From CAVPMN01 sp963706425 (GTDB lineage Bacteria > Actinomycetota > Acidimicrobiia > Acidimicrobiales > Acidimicrobilacustridaceae), in assembly GCA_963706425.1 (NCBI GenBank), contig CAVPMN010000020.1, positions 1,984,001 to 2,048,000 of the forward strand: DNA of 64,000 nucleotides, read 5' to 3'. Under the pieces are notes generated by a model. That model was not told the origin of the DNA. It saw only the letters and a list, made by a program, of their open reading frames with translations, and did not search any database. The stretch's first letter is position 1; each line of letters begins with the position of its first letter. The position numbers and the translations under genes were made by a program. Positions 10,874 to 18,461 of the stretch are shown here, in pieces.

Positions 10874-11891
10874 GTGGGCCCGACCCTGACCCCCGATCCG
10901 AACGCCGCTCTCGGCGGTCTGCCGCTCGACGCCTCGGCACGCGGCGAGGCCGTCCGGGATCTCCAGCGCCGCTTGGCCGCGTGCGGGTTCGACATCGACC
11001 CATCCGAGCTGGGCACCTTCGGACCCTCGACCACCATTGCGGTGCATCGCTTCCAGGAGTCCGCGCGGCCTGTTGCTGGCCGACGCGTGTGATGCCAGCA
11101 CCTGGGCTGCGCTGGTCGAGGCCGGCTACCGGCTGGGCGACCGCCTGCTCTACCACCGCACGCCCATGCTGCGGGGCGACGACGTCTCAGAGCTGCAGCT
11201 CCGTCTCGGTGCCCTGGGTTTCGACGCCGGCCGGGTCGACGGCATCTTCGGTCCGCACGCCGAGCAGGCCCTGAAGGACTTCCAGCGCAACGCGGGCCTC
11301 ACCACCGACGGGGTCTGCGGCCGCGACGTGCTGGCCGCCCTCGACCGTCTCGGCGGCCACGACCAGAACGCGCCCAGCGTGGCCGGCGTGCGCGAGCGCG
11401 AGGCCCTCCGGGACGCGCCGCGGGTGCTGGCCAGTCGCCGCATCGCCATCGGCACCGCCGGTGGTCTCGACGTGGTGTCGGCGGCGCTGCGCCGAGCTCT
11501 GCAGGACACCGGCGCGGTGGTGGTCGAGCTCACCCATCCCGATCCGTCGGTGCAGGCCGCCGAAGCCAACCGCTTCGCGGCCGAGGTGTTCATGGGCCTC
11601 GGGGCCGACGAACGTGGGCCCTGCCGCACCGCGTTCTACGGCACCACCGGATTCGTGAGCGCCGGTGGCCAACGGTTGGCCGCGGTGGTGACCGAGTCCC
11701 TCGAACGGCGGGCGGGCCTCACCACCGAGGCTCCCCGACCCATGCGGTTGCCGCTGCTACGAGAGACCCGCATGCCTGCGGTGATGTGCTATCTCGGCCC
11801 CACCGACGCGTTGGTCGAGGCCAGCACGACGGTGGGCGACGCCCTTGCCACCGCCGTGGCCCAGTGGGCCGCCGAGCCCGTCGAGAACTGA
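10874..11891 (+). CDS. cwlM: CwlM-like protein: peptidoglycan-binding repeats plus degenerate amidase domain (frameshifted)
   Basis: About 338 residues. Two peptidoglycan-binding type 1 repeats (AVRDLQRRLAACGFDI and VSELQLRLGALGFDAGRVDG, each followed by FGPxT or FGPHAEQALKDFQ) lead into an amidase_3 fold (RRIAIGTAGGLD, AEVFMGLGADE, FYGTTGFVSAGGQRLA, MRLPLLRETRMPAVMCYLGP). The zinc-binding His expected near the first strand (GHGG in active enzymes) reads GTAGG, so catalysis is doubtful. M. tuberculosis CwlM is a cytoplasmic, PknB-phosphorylated activator of MurA; no signal peptide is seen here either, and a kinase gene lies in the same cluster. Frame changes near 11062 at a doubled C. GTG start at 10874. 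The stop TGA lies in a 27-bp repeat. Confidence 0.85.
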
Positions 11892-11947
11892 CGGCGGGCG
11901 GCACGCCGACACCAGAGACACTGACGGCGGGCGGCACGCCGACACCA
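11888..11947. repeat. 27-bp direct repeat at 33-bp period over the cwlM stop codon
   Basis: CTGACGGCGGGCGGCACGCC continuing for 27 bp at 11888-11914 and again, unchanged, at 11921-11947. The first copy starts on the cwlM stop codon (TGA 11889-11891). The rest of the 209-bp gap to parB holds no gene; CACAGGG occurs twice near 12017-12034. Confidence 0.9.
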
Positions 11948-12100
11948 TGGGCGTGGGAAGCCACTGGATGAGGCCTGGACACCTTGTGACCTGCGGCACC
12001 AAACCCAACCGTTAACCACAGGGTTTGTCACAGGGTGTGGATGTTGCCCTGGCGGTCACCGATCGGTCACATCAGGTTCGCCTGGCGGCCTCATCCGGGG

Positions 12101-13024
12101 TCACTCCAGCTCGGAGCCTCCGGACGCGATGACCGAGTAGATGCGCTCCAGATCGTCGAGGGCGGCGAACTCGATCACCACCCGTCCACGGCCGGTGCCC
12201 ATGGTGACCTTCACCCGAGTGTCGAGGCGATCGGCCAGCAGGCTCTCGAGCTCGAGCAGCGCCGCCGGGCGGGTCTGTCCCGGATCGGGACGGGCCGCAG
12301 CCCCCGGGGCGGCGCTGCGATCCTTCGGGGTCGACGCTTCCGGGGTGGCGTCGCCCTGCACCTGCCGGCGCACGAGGTCTTCCACCTCCCGCACGGTGAG
12401 CTCCTCGGCCACCGCCAGCAGGGCCAGCTCTTCCTGGAAGCTGCGATCGGGCGAGCCCAGCAGGGCCCGGGCGTGGCCCGCCGACAGGTCGCCGTCGGCC
12501 ACGTGCTTCTGCACCGTGGGCGGCAGCTGCAGCAGCCGGATGGTGTTGGCCACCGCCGAGCGGCTCTTGCCCACCCGCTTGGCCACCTGGTCCTGGGTGA
12601 GCGAGAAGTCGTCCATCAGCTGCTGGAAGGCCGCGGCCTCCTCCAGCGGGTTGAGATCCTCTCGATGCAGGTTCTCCACCAGCGCCTGTTCGAGCGACTG
12701 CTCCGATTCGATGGTGCGCACCAACGCCGGCACGGTGGTGAGGCCGGCCCGCTTGGCCGCCCGCCAACGACGCTCGCCGGCCACCAGCTCGTAGAGGTCG
12801 GTGCCCGCGGGCCGCACCAAGATGGGCTGGAGCACCCCCACCTCGCTGATCGAGGCGGTCAGGGCCACCAGCGCCTCCTCGTCGAAGTAGGCGCGGGGCT
12901 GGAAGCGATTGGGCTCGATGTGGGCGATCGGGATCTCCCGCAACTGGGCGGCATCGTCCTCGGCGCGCTCCGACGCCGGGATCAGTGCCCCGAGACCCTT
13001 ACCCAACCCGCTGCGCCGCGCCAC
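12101..13024 (-). CDS. parB: Chromosome partitioning protein ParB (CTPase, parS-binding)
   Basis: 307-residue centromere-binding protein. N-terminal RRSGLGKGLGALIP contacts ParA; the CTP-binding/ParB-N domain shows FQPRAYFDEEALVAL, GVLQPILVRP and GERRWRA (83-89); the central helix-turn-helix shows ALVENLHREDLNPLEEA, LTQDQVAKRVGKSRSAVANTIRLL and LSAGHARALL; the C-terminal dimer domain follows a Pro/Ala linker. GTG at 13024 has AGGAGGT five bases upstream. It overlaps the parA 3' end by 26 bases, so the pair is one operon. Two parS sites lie just upstream of parA. Confidence 0.95.
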   Translation of the reverse strand: MARRSGLGKGLGALIPASERAEDDAAQLREIPIAHIEPNRFQPRAYFDEEALVALTASISEVGVLQPILVRPAGTDLYELVAGERRWRAAKRAGLTTVPALVRTIESEQSLEQALVENLHREDLNPLEEAAAFQQLMDDFSLTQDQVAKRVGKSRSAVANTIRLLQLPPTVQKHVADGDLSAGHARALLGSPDRSFQEELALLAVAEELTVREVEDLVRRQVQGDATPEASTPKDRSAAPGAAARPDPGQTRPAALLELESLLADRLDTRVKVTMGTGRGRVVIEFAALDDLERIYSVIASGGSELE

Positions 13025-14078
13025 CGCTGACCTCCTTCGCCAGTTCCCGATAGGCGATGGCGCCCCGGGAGCTTGGATCGAACGTGATGATGGGCTGGCC
13101 GAAGGAGGGCGCCTCCGAGAGGCGCACCGTGCGGGGCACCACTTGGTGCAGCACCTTGTCACCGAAGTGGGTGCGTACCTCCGTGGCCACCTGGTCGGCC
13201 AGCTTGGTGCGAGCGTCGAACATCACCAGGACGATGGCGCTGACCTCCAGCTCGGGATTGAGGTTGCGCTGCACCAGGTCGACGTTGCGCAGGAGTTGGC
13301 CCAGCCCCTCGAGGGCGTAGTACTCGCACTGGATGGGCACCAGCACCTCGGTGGCGGCCGCGAGGGCGTTGACCGTGAGCAGGCCGAGCGACGGGGGACA
13401 GTCGATCAGGATGTAGTCGTAGTCGTCGCGCACCTCGCGCACGGCGTTGCGCAGCTTCATCTCCCGACTGAACGCCGGCACCAGCTCGATCTCGGCGCCG
13501 GCCAGATCGAGGCTGGCGGGGGCCACGAAAAGCCCCCGCACCGACGAGCCCTCGATGCAGTCGTCGAGGGGCACGTCGCTGATGATGACGTCGTACATCG
13601 ACGCCTCGAGCGCCCGGATGTTGATGCCGAGGCCCGTCGACGCGTTGCCCTGGGGATCGAGATCGATCACCAGGGTGCGGTAGCCCAGCTCGGCCAGGCA
13701 GGCCCCGAGGTTGACGGCCGTGGTGGTCTTGCCCACCCCACCCTTCTGGTTGGCGACGGCGATGACCCGGGGCAGGGGCCGTTGCACCGAGGCGGGCTCG
13801 CCACCCTCGGCCACCCGCTCGGCCAGATCGAGATCGGCGGGCAGGTCGATGGCCGCCGGCTCACCCGGGGAGCCAGGCTCGTCGCTCCCGCCGGGCAGGC
13901 TGCCTTCGGCCAAGACATCGTCGGCCTGGGGATCGAGCGCCCCGCCCCCCCGTGACGACGTGCCTCCCGCCGTCACCGAATCGGCGGGTTCTTCCTCTGC
14001 CGGAGGCTGGCCTGGCAGGAAGCGGCGCAGGAGGCCGAACGTCGGCTGACCGGCAGTTTCCTGAGGCTCGGGAGTCAC
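12999..14078 (-). CDS. parA: Chromosome partitioning ATPase ParA with long disordered N-terminus
   Basis: Walker-type ATPase moving ParB-bound origins over the nucleoid. 359 residues; the core starts near residue 103 with RVIAVANQKGGVGKTTT (deviant Walker A), then LVIDLDPQGNASTGLG, YILIDCPPSLGLLTVNAL, VLVPIQCEYYALEGL and SEAPSFGQPI. The first about 100 residues are a Pro/Gly/Glu-rich extension (FGLLRRFLPGQPPAEEE) longer than in most ParA proteins and of unknown role. GTG at 14078 is chosen because upstream codons run into the parS sites. Operon with parB. Confidence 0.94.
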   Translation of the reverse strand: MTPEPQETAGQPTFGLLRRFLPGQPPAEEEPADSVTAGGTSSRGGGALDPQADDVLAEGSLPGGSDEPGSPGEPAAIDLPADLDLAERVAEGGEPASVQRPLPRVIAVANQKGGVGKTTTAVNLGACLAELGYRTLVIDLDPQGNASTGLGINIRALEASMYDVIISDVPLDDCIEGSSVRGLFVAPASLDLAGAEIELVPAFSREMKLRNAVREVRDDYDYILIDCPPSLGLLTVNALAAATEVLVPIQCEYYALEGLGQLLRNVDLVQRNLNPELEVSAIVLVMFDARTKLADQVATEVRTHFGDKVLHQVVPRTVRLSEAPSFGQPIITFDPSSRGAIAYRELAKEVSGGAAQRVG

Positions 14079-14126
14079 CGGCCCATCCTTCCCGCCGGGG
14101 TGCAGGCGGTCAAGGATTGTCGGGCC

Positions 14127-14142
14127 TGTTTCACGTGAAACG
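14127..14142. promoter_or_regulatory. parS: parS site 1 (15/16 match)
   Basis: TGTTTCACGTGAAACG, one mismatch from the bacterial parS consensus TGTTTCACGTGAAACA. Between parA and rsmG, 50 bases upstream of parA. Confidence 0.93.
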
Positions 14143-14177
14143 CGCCACCGACGGCGTGGAGTCGAGCTGCTGGCCCC

Positions 14178-14193
14178 TGTTTCACGTGAAACA
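14178..14193. promoter_or_regulatory. parS: parS site 2 (perfect)
   Basis: TGTTTCACGTGAAACA, a perfect consensus, inside a longer 26-bp palindrome (14173-14198, flanked by GCCCC and GGGGC). The centre is 51 bp from the first site. Confidence 0.97.
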
Positions 14194-14208
14194 GGGGCGC
14201 GGACCCGA

Positions 14209-14844
14209 TCAGAACAGTGGTCGTTTGGCGGGTACGCCGTCCCGGCGGGGGAACTGGGGTGGGCAGGGCTCCACCTGCTCCACCACCTGGAAGTGGCCCG
14301 CATGATCCGGTCGAGTCACCGCCGCCGCGGGGCGCTGTCCCAACAGAGCCAAACCTGTCGCCGGCCAGCGGTCGGCCGGCGCAGGATCGGGAGGCTCGCT
14401 CACCACCAACCGACCGCCCACCGCCAAGAAGCCGGCCGCGCACTCGGCCACCACCGCCGGCGGGCCGAAGCTGCGGGCCACCACCAGCTCCTGCGAGGCG
14501 CGCCATCGGGCTTCCTGAGCCAGGGTCTCGGCCCGGCCGCGCAGCACCTCGACCCGGTCGCCGACCCCCAACTGCTCGACCGCCTCGGCCAAGAACGCGG
14601 TGCGGCGGGCCGAGGCGTCCACCAGCACCCACGTCGTGGTGGGCCACGCCAGCACCAGCACCAGCCCGGGCAGGCCGCCGCCGCTGCCCAGATCGAGCGC
14701 AGTGGCCGGCGGATGGGGCACGGCGGCGAGAAAGCCCAGGCTGTGATCCACATGAGGTGCCAGATCACCCGGACCGACGAAGCCGAGCTGGCGCGCCTGG
14801 GCCAACACGTCGAGCAGCAGCTCGGTGTGGGCCTGATCGATCAT
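14209..14844 (-). CDS. rsmG: 16S rRNA (guanine527-N7)-methyltransferase RsmG (GidB)
   Basis: SAM-dependent methyltransferase modifying the 530 loop of 16S rRNA. 211 residues. SAM motif I is ATALDLGSGGGLPGLVLVL (about 49-67), followed by WVLVDASARRTAFL and VVARSFGPPAVVAECAAG. ATG start at 14844. Lies between jag and the parS sites as in most actinobacteria. Loss of this enzyme gives low-level streptomycin resistance in other bacteria (family knowledge). Confidence 0.93.
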   Translation of the reverse strand: MIDQAHTELLLDVLAQARQLGFVGPGDLAPHVDHSLGFLAAVPHPPATALDLGSGGGLPGLVLVLAWPTTTWVLVDASARRTAFLAEAVEQLGVGDRVEVLRGRAETLAQEARWRASQELVVARSFGPPAVVAECAAGFLAVGGRLVVSEPPDPAPADRWPATGLALLGQRPAAAVTRPDHAGHFQVVEQVEPCPPQFPRRDGVPAKRPLF

Positions 14845-14908
14845 CGACCGGAACCGACGGGCGGGGTCGTCCGCTCGGTCCCGTCTTCGGTGCTCACCGC
14901 ACCCACCG

Positions 14909-15898
14909 TCACTCGGGAAGGATCACCACACATCGGCGAGGCTCCTCGCCCTCGGACACCGTGACCACGCCGTCGATCTCGTTGACCGTGTCGTGGACCA
15001 CCTTGCGATCCGCCGATCCCATCGGCTCGAGCGCCTTTTGCACACCCGACGCCTTGACCTCGTCGGCCACCGAGCGGGTGAAGCGCTCGAGGGCCTCGCG
15101 ACGACGCTGGCGATAGCCCGACACGTCGAGGCGGAAACGGCCCTGGTGGCCGCCGATCGCCTGACGCTGCACGACGGTGCGCGAGAGCTCCTGGAGGGCG
15201 GCCAGGGTCTGGCCCTTCGGGCCGATCAGCAGGCCGAGGTCGTCGCCCTCCACCCGAAGCTCGAGCATCTCCTCGTCGACCAGCTCACGGGCCACCTCGC
15301 CGTCAAGGTCGAAGGCATCGAGCAGACCGTCGAGGAAGGCCTCCACCATGTCGCCTTGCTGCTCCAGGGTCACCTCTTCGGTCATCTCCGGTCCTCCTCC
15401 ATCGCGGCCTTCTCCTGTGCGACCCGCCGAGCGCGCCGGGGGGGCGCCATCGGTGGGGCGGTCGTTCGGGGTGGGTTCCTTGGGGGCCGCTGATCGGCTG
15501 CGGCCACCGCCGGAACCGCCTCGCCGAGTCGAGCTCGCGCCCCCGGAGCGGCCACCCCCGTTACGGCGCTGGCCCTCGGCCGGCGCGCCGTCGTCGGCGG
15601 CATCGGCCACCGCCACCTTGCTGTCGCCGCCCGCACCGCCGCGGCCAGAGGATGCGTTCTTCGCGCCCCCGTTCTTGCGCCCCGACCCTCGGCGAGGGCG
15701 TCGCTCGACCTTCGGCCGGGGCTGGGTCGGCTGCACCCGGGCTCGCACCCGGGCTTCGCGACGCATCCGACCGAACAGCCCGGCTTTGGGCTCCTCGACC
15801 ACCTCGAACTCGGCCTCGGCGGCGTCGACCCCCAGCCGATCGAGGGCGACTTCCTTTGCTTCTTCCACGGTTCGTCCCGTGGTCTCGACCCACTCCAC
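14909..15898 (-). CDS. jag: Jag/KhpB RNA-binding protein (Jag_N, KH, R3H)
   Basis: 329 residues. Jag_N domain at the start (VEWVETTGRTVEEAKEVAL, AGLFGRMRREARVRARV), then a basic Gly/Ser/Arg-rich low-complexity linker of about 110 residues, then a KH domain (DDLGLLIGPKGQTLAALQEL) and an R3H domain (RREALERFTRSVADEVKASG, DRKVVHDTVNEIDGVVTVSEG). The GTG at 15898 is chosen because Jag_N homology starts there; it is seven bases from the yidC stop. In Firmicutes the protein works with KhpA in RNA regulation of cell envelope growth. The linker is unusually long and glycine rich. Confidence 0.93.
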   Translation of the reverse strand: MEWVETTGRTVEEAKEVALDRLGVDAAEAEFEVVEEPKAGLFGRMRREARVRARVQPTQPRPKVERRPRRGSGRKNGGAKNASSGRGGAGGDSKVAVADAADDGAPAEGQRRNGGGRSGGASSTRRGGSGGGRSRSAAPKEPTPNDRPTDGAPPARSAGRTGEGRDGGGPEMTEEVTLEQQGDMVEAFLDGLLDAFDLDGEVARELVDEEMLELRVEGDDLGLLIGPKGQTLAALQELSRTVVQRQAIGGHQGRFRLDVSGYRQRRREALERFTRSVADEVKASGVQKALEPMGSADRKVVHDTVNEIDGVVTVSEGEEPRRCVVILPE

Positions 15899-15905
15899 GC
15901 TCTGG

Positions 15906-17154
15906 TTACCTCTTCTTGTTCTTGCGGGCACGCGGCTGCAACGCCGGGGTCTGGCTGCCGTTGCCGGAGCTCCCCTGGCCGGACTTCGGGGTGACCCGGC
16001 CCGGCTTCTGCGCACGTGTGCTCGACGTTTTCGATGCTCGGCCTTCGGCCGACGACTTGGATGCTCGGCCGCCGGCCGACGACTTGGACGCCTTGCCTCC
16101 AGCCGACGACTTCGATGTCTTGCCTTCGTCCGACGACTTGGACGCTGCCGGCTCGCCCAGAAGCTTCGCTCGCCAACCGCCCGACGCGCCCTGCTTGGCC
16201 TCGGTCTCGGCGTCGGGCTTGGCCGCCTTGTCCTTCTTCGGGGCGGCTTCCTTCGCCTCGATCACGGCGCCACCACCCTTGCCGCCACCACCGCCGCCCT
16301 TGCCCTTGTCGGCGGCGCCACCAGCGCCTTTGTCTCCCCGCTTCATGCCGTAGATGCTGCGGGAGATGAAGGCCTGCTGACCGATCCGGTAGAGGTTGGA
16401 GGTGGCGAAGTAGAGCACCAGGCCGGTGGGCAGGGTGAACGAGATCACCGGCAGGAAGATGGGCAGCAGCCGCATGATCGCCTGCTGCTGGGGGTTGATC
16501 TGCGCGTTGGGGTTGCGGCCCTGGATCTGGCGCTGCTGGATGAACCCGGTGGCACCCACGATGGCGATGAGCACCAGGTAGGGCAGCGCCGACACGATGC
16601 CGTCGCTCAGGGCCTGGCTGGGCGAGATGGCCAGGTCCATGCCCAGCGGGCCCGACATGGTGGTGGTCTCGTGCAGGGCCTGGTACATCGACGAGTCGGT
16701 GTGGAGGTAGGCGGGATCGAACGCACGTACGATTGACGGTGGTTCGGTGGGAGTCTGGCCGAGGCCCGTCTGCCCGCCAATCCAACCCATGTCGAAGCCC
16801 AGGCCACTGTCGCGGCGGGTGAGCCCGCGCAACACCTGGTAGAGCACGATGAACACCGGTGCCTGCACCAGCAGGGGCAGACAGCCCACCCAAGGGGTTG
16901 AGGTTGTTCTCCTTGTAGAACTTCAGCAGCTCTTCGTTGAGCCGCTGGCGGTCGTCTTTGTACTGGGTCTGGATCTTCTTGATCTCGGGCTGCAGTTGCT
17001 GCATCACCATCATCGAGCGGGTGCCCTTGAGGGTGAGCGGCGTCACCACGATCATCACCACCAGCGTGAGCATGATGATCGAGAAGGCGTAGTTGGGCAC
17101 CAGGTCGTAGAAGAACGACAGGACCTGCGCGAAGAAGTCGAAGAAGGCTTCCAT
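15906..17154 (-). CDS. yidC: Membrane protein insertase YidC/Oxa1 (frameshifted)
   Basis: Inserts proteins into the cytoplasmic membrane. N-terminal MEAFFDFFAQVLSFFYDLV, first membrane segment IIMLTLVVMIVVTPLTL, the cytoplasmic helical hairpin (MMVMQQLQPEIKKIQ, DDRQRLNEELLKFYKENN), then GCLPLLVQAPVFIVLYQVL and further membrane segments YLVLIAIVGATG and LPIFLPVISFTLPTGLVLYF. About 415 residues. The frame changes at about 16886, where GG reads GGG; removing one base restores NPLGGCLPLL. The C-terminal about 130 residues are Lys/Ser/Gly-rich with ten-residue repeats, a likely ribosome-contacting tail. Operon with yidD, rnpA, rpmH and jag. Confidence 0.93.
16025..16143. repeat. 30-bp in-frame tandem repeats in the yidC tail
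   Basis: About four units of 30 bp encoding variants of ASKSSAGGRA (SKSSAGGK, SKSSAGGR, SKSSAEGR, KTSS). They give a basic, flexible tail; copy number would be expected to vary between strains. Confidence 0.85.
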
Positions 17155-17418
17155 CTACGAGGCGACCTTTCCCACGGGAGTCGTCGGCGCAGCTGCGCTC
17201 GACGCGGCGGGCGGTACCGGGTCGAAGCCATGGCTGCCCCACGGATGGCACCGGCCGATGCGCCGCACGCCGAGCCAGGAGCCCTTGGCGAACCCGTGCA
17301 CCTCGACGGCCTCGAGGGCGTAGGAGGAGCACGTCGGCACGTAGCGACAGGGTGAGGGGCGCCACGAGAACAGCCACTGATAGGCCAGGATGAGCGCTCT
17401 CAGTGCTCGCGCCGGCAC
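17155..17418 (-). CDS. yidD: Membrane protein insertion efficiency factor YidD
   Basis: 87-residue peripheral membrane protein. Seen: LILAYQWLFSWRPSPCRYVPTCSSYALEA with the conserved Cys pair, then GSWLGVRRIGRCHPWGSHGFDPVP, the family signature. GTG start at 17418. The stop directly abuts yidC (17154), and the gene follows rnpA in the conserved rpmH-rnpA-yidD-yidC order. An 88-bp gap to rnpA holds a 36-codon open frame (17400-17510, starting ATGA on the rnpA stop) that may be part of a broken N-terminus or noise. Confidence 0.93.
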   Translation of the reverse strand: MPARALRALILAYQWLFSWRPSPCRYVPTCSSYALEAVEVHGFAKGSWLGVRRIGRCHPWGSHGFDPVPPAASSAAAPTTPVGKVAS

Positions 17419-17506
17419 GCTGAGGCGGGCAGGGACCGCCGACCGGGAGAACTGAGGCGGCGGGATCGCCGATCGGAGAATCGGCGGGTGGTGGGGCGCG
17501 ACTCGC

Positions 17507-17854
17507 TCATGTGCGACGGTCTTCCAGGCGCTCCAGCGCGGTCTTCACGATGGTTCTCAACTCCACGTACGAGAGTGGCACGACTTGCGGCCCCGCACTG
17601 ATCAGGTAGGCGCCCGGCCGCACCGGACCGTCGGGGCGCCCGGCGAGCTCGGACATCACGGCCCGCAGCCGGCGCCGCACCCGGTTGCGGACCACCGCGG
17701 ATCCGACCCGTCGACCGATGGCGAACGCCACCCGAGGGGGATCGGCGACCCGGTGGTCGTCGGGCGCAACCGCCAGGTGGACCACCGTGACCGGGCCTTC
17801 TCGACATCGGCGACCCTGTCGCCGCAGCGCCTCGAACGTGGACCGGTCACGCAC
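17507..17854 (-). CDS. rnpA: Ribonuclease P protein component
   Basis: Protein subunit of RNase P, which trims tRNA 5' leaders. 115 residues. Seen: RDRSTFEALRRQGRRCREG, VAFAIGRRVGSAVVRNRVRRRLRA (the RNR motif that binds the RNA subunit) and PGAYLISAGPQ. The GTG at 17854 starts nine bases after the rpmH stop and is preferred over upstream in-frame codons that would overlap rpmH. Confidence 0.93.
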   Translation of the reverse strand: MRDRSTFEALRRQGRRCREGPVTVVHLAVAPDDHRVADPPRVAFAIGRRVGSAVVRNRVRRRLRAVMSELAGRPDGPVRPGAYLISAGPQVVPLSYVELRTIVKTALERLEDRRT

Positions 17855-17862
17855 CCGCCAGA

Positions 17863-17997
17863 TCAGGCCGACAGCTTGTGCCGGCCCTTCAGACGACGGG
17901 AGCGCAGCACCCGTCGACCTGCTCGGGTCGACATGCGATGCCGAAAACCGTGTCGTTTCGCACGCCGACGGTTGTTCGGCTGGAATGTTCTCTTCAC
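17863..17997 (-). CDS. rpmH: 50S ribosomal protein L34
   Basis: 44-residue ribosomal protein, KRTFQPNNRRRAKRHGFRHR then AGRRVLRSRRLKGRHKLSA, a full-length match to the family. GTG start at 17997 with AGGAGG eight bases upstream. First gene of the minus-strand operon rpmH-rnpA-yidD-yidC-jag-rsmG, divergent from dnaA. Confidence 0.97.
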   Translation of the reverse strand: MKRTFQPNNRRRAKRHGFRHRMSTRAGRRVLRSRRLKGRHKLSA

Positions 17998-18461
17998 CTC
18001 GGGCCTCCTCGACCACCTAGCCTCCTCGGCCGGCGGTGGCATGTGAACGATCGCACGCCCCCGCTGGCCACAGACCGGCGGGGGATCGACCTTGCGTCTC
18101 GAACGACCGGGCGCGTGGCGCGAGCCGCCGCGGTCGTGCTCCCCGGAGGCTAGAACCCCCGAGCGCTCAGCGGCAACATGGCCCCGGACAGAGGCGTTCG
18201 ATGGCGGGTCGATCGAGGGCCCGACCACGGCGGAACCAGGCCTGAGCAGCCCGTTCGACCCCCGCGAAACGGCCCTTGCGCGACTGCCTCCACACGGTGC
18301 TAGGTTCGCCACCCACGCCGGTAACGGGCCGGCAGATCCACAGCCCGATATCCGGCACGAGGAGCGTCCGCCACCACCTCGCTGTGGGGGGCTCTCCCGA
18401 CTTTTCCACAGTTGTGGACTTCACTGTGGACGTGACGGCAGTCAGGGAGGCGTTCAGGCTG
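17998..18461. promoter_or_regulatory. rpmH-dnaA divergent intergenic region with DnaA boxes
   Basis: 464 bp without a gene. It holds the rpmH and dnaA promoters. A GC hairpin lies at 18058-18084 (CCCCCGCTGG paired with CCGGCGGGGG). DnaA-box-like 9-mers: AGATCCACA 18334-18342, TTTTCCACA 18402-18410, and reverse-orientation TGTGGACTT 18413-18421 and TGTGGACGT 18425-18433; another, TGTGGACAG, lies at 18481-18489 inside the 5' end of dnaA. The cluster just before the dnaA start suggests autoregulation of dnaA. Confidence 0.7.
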
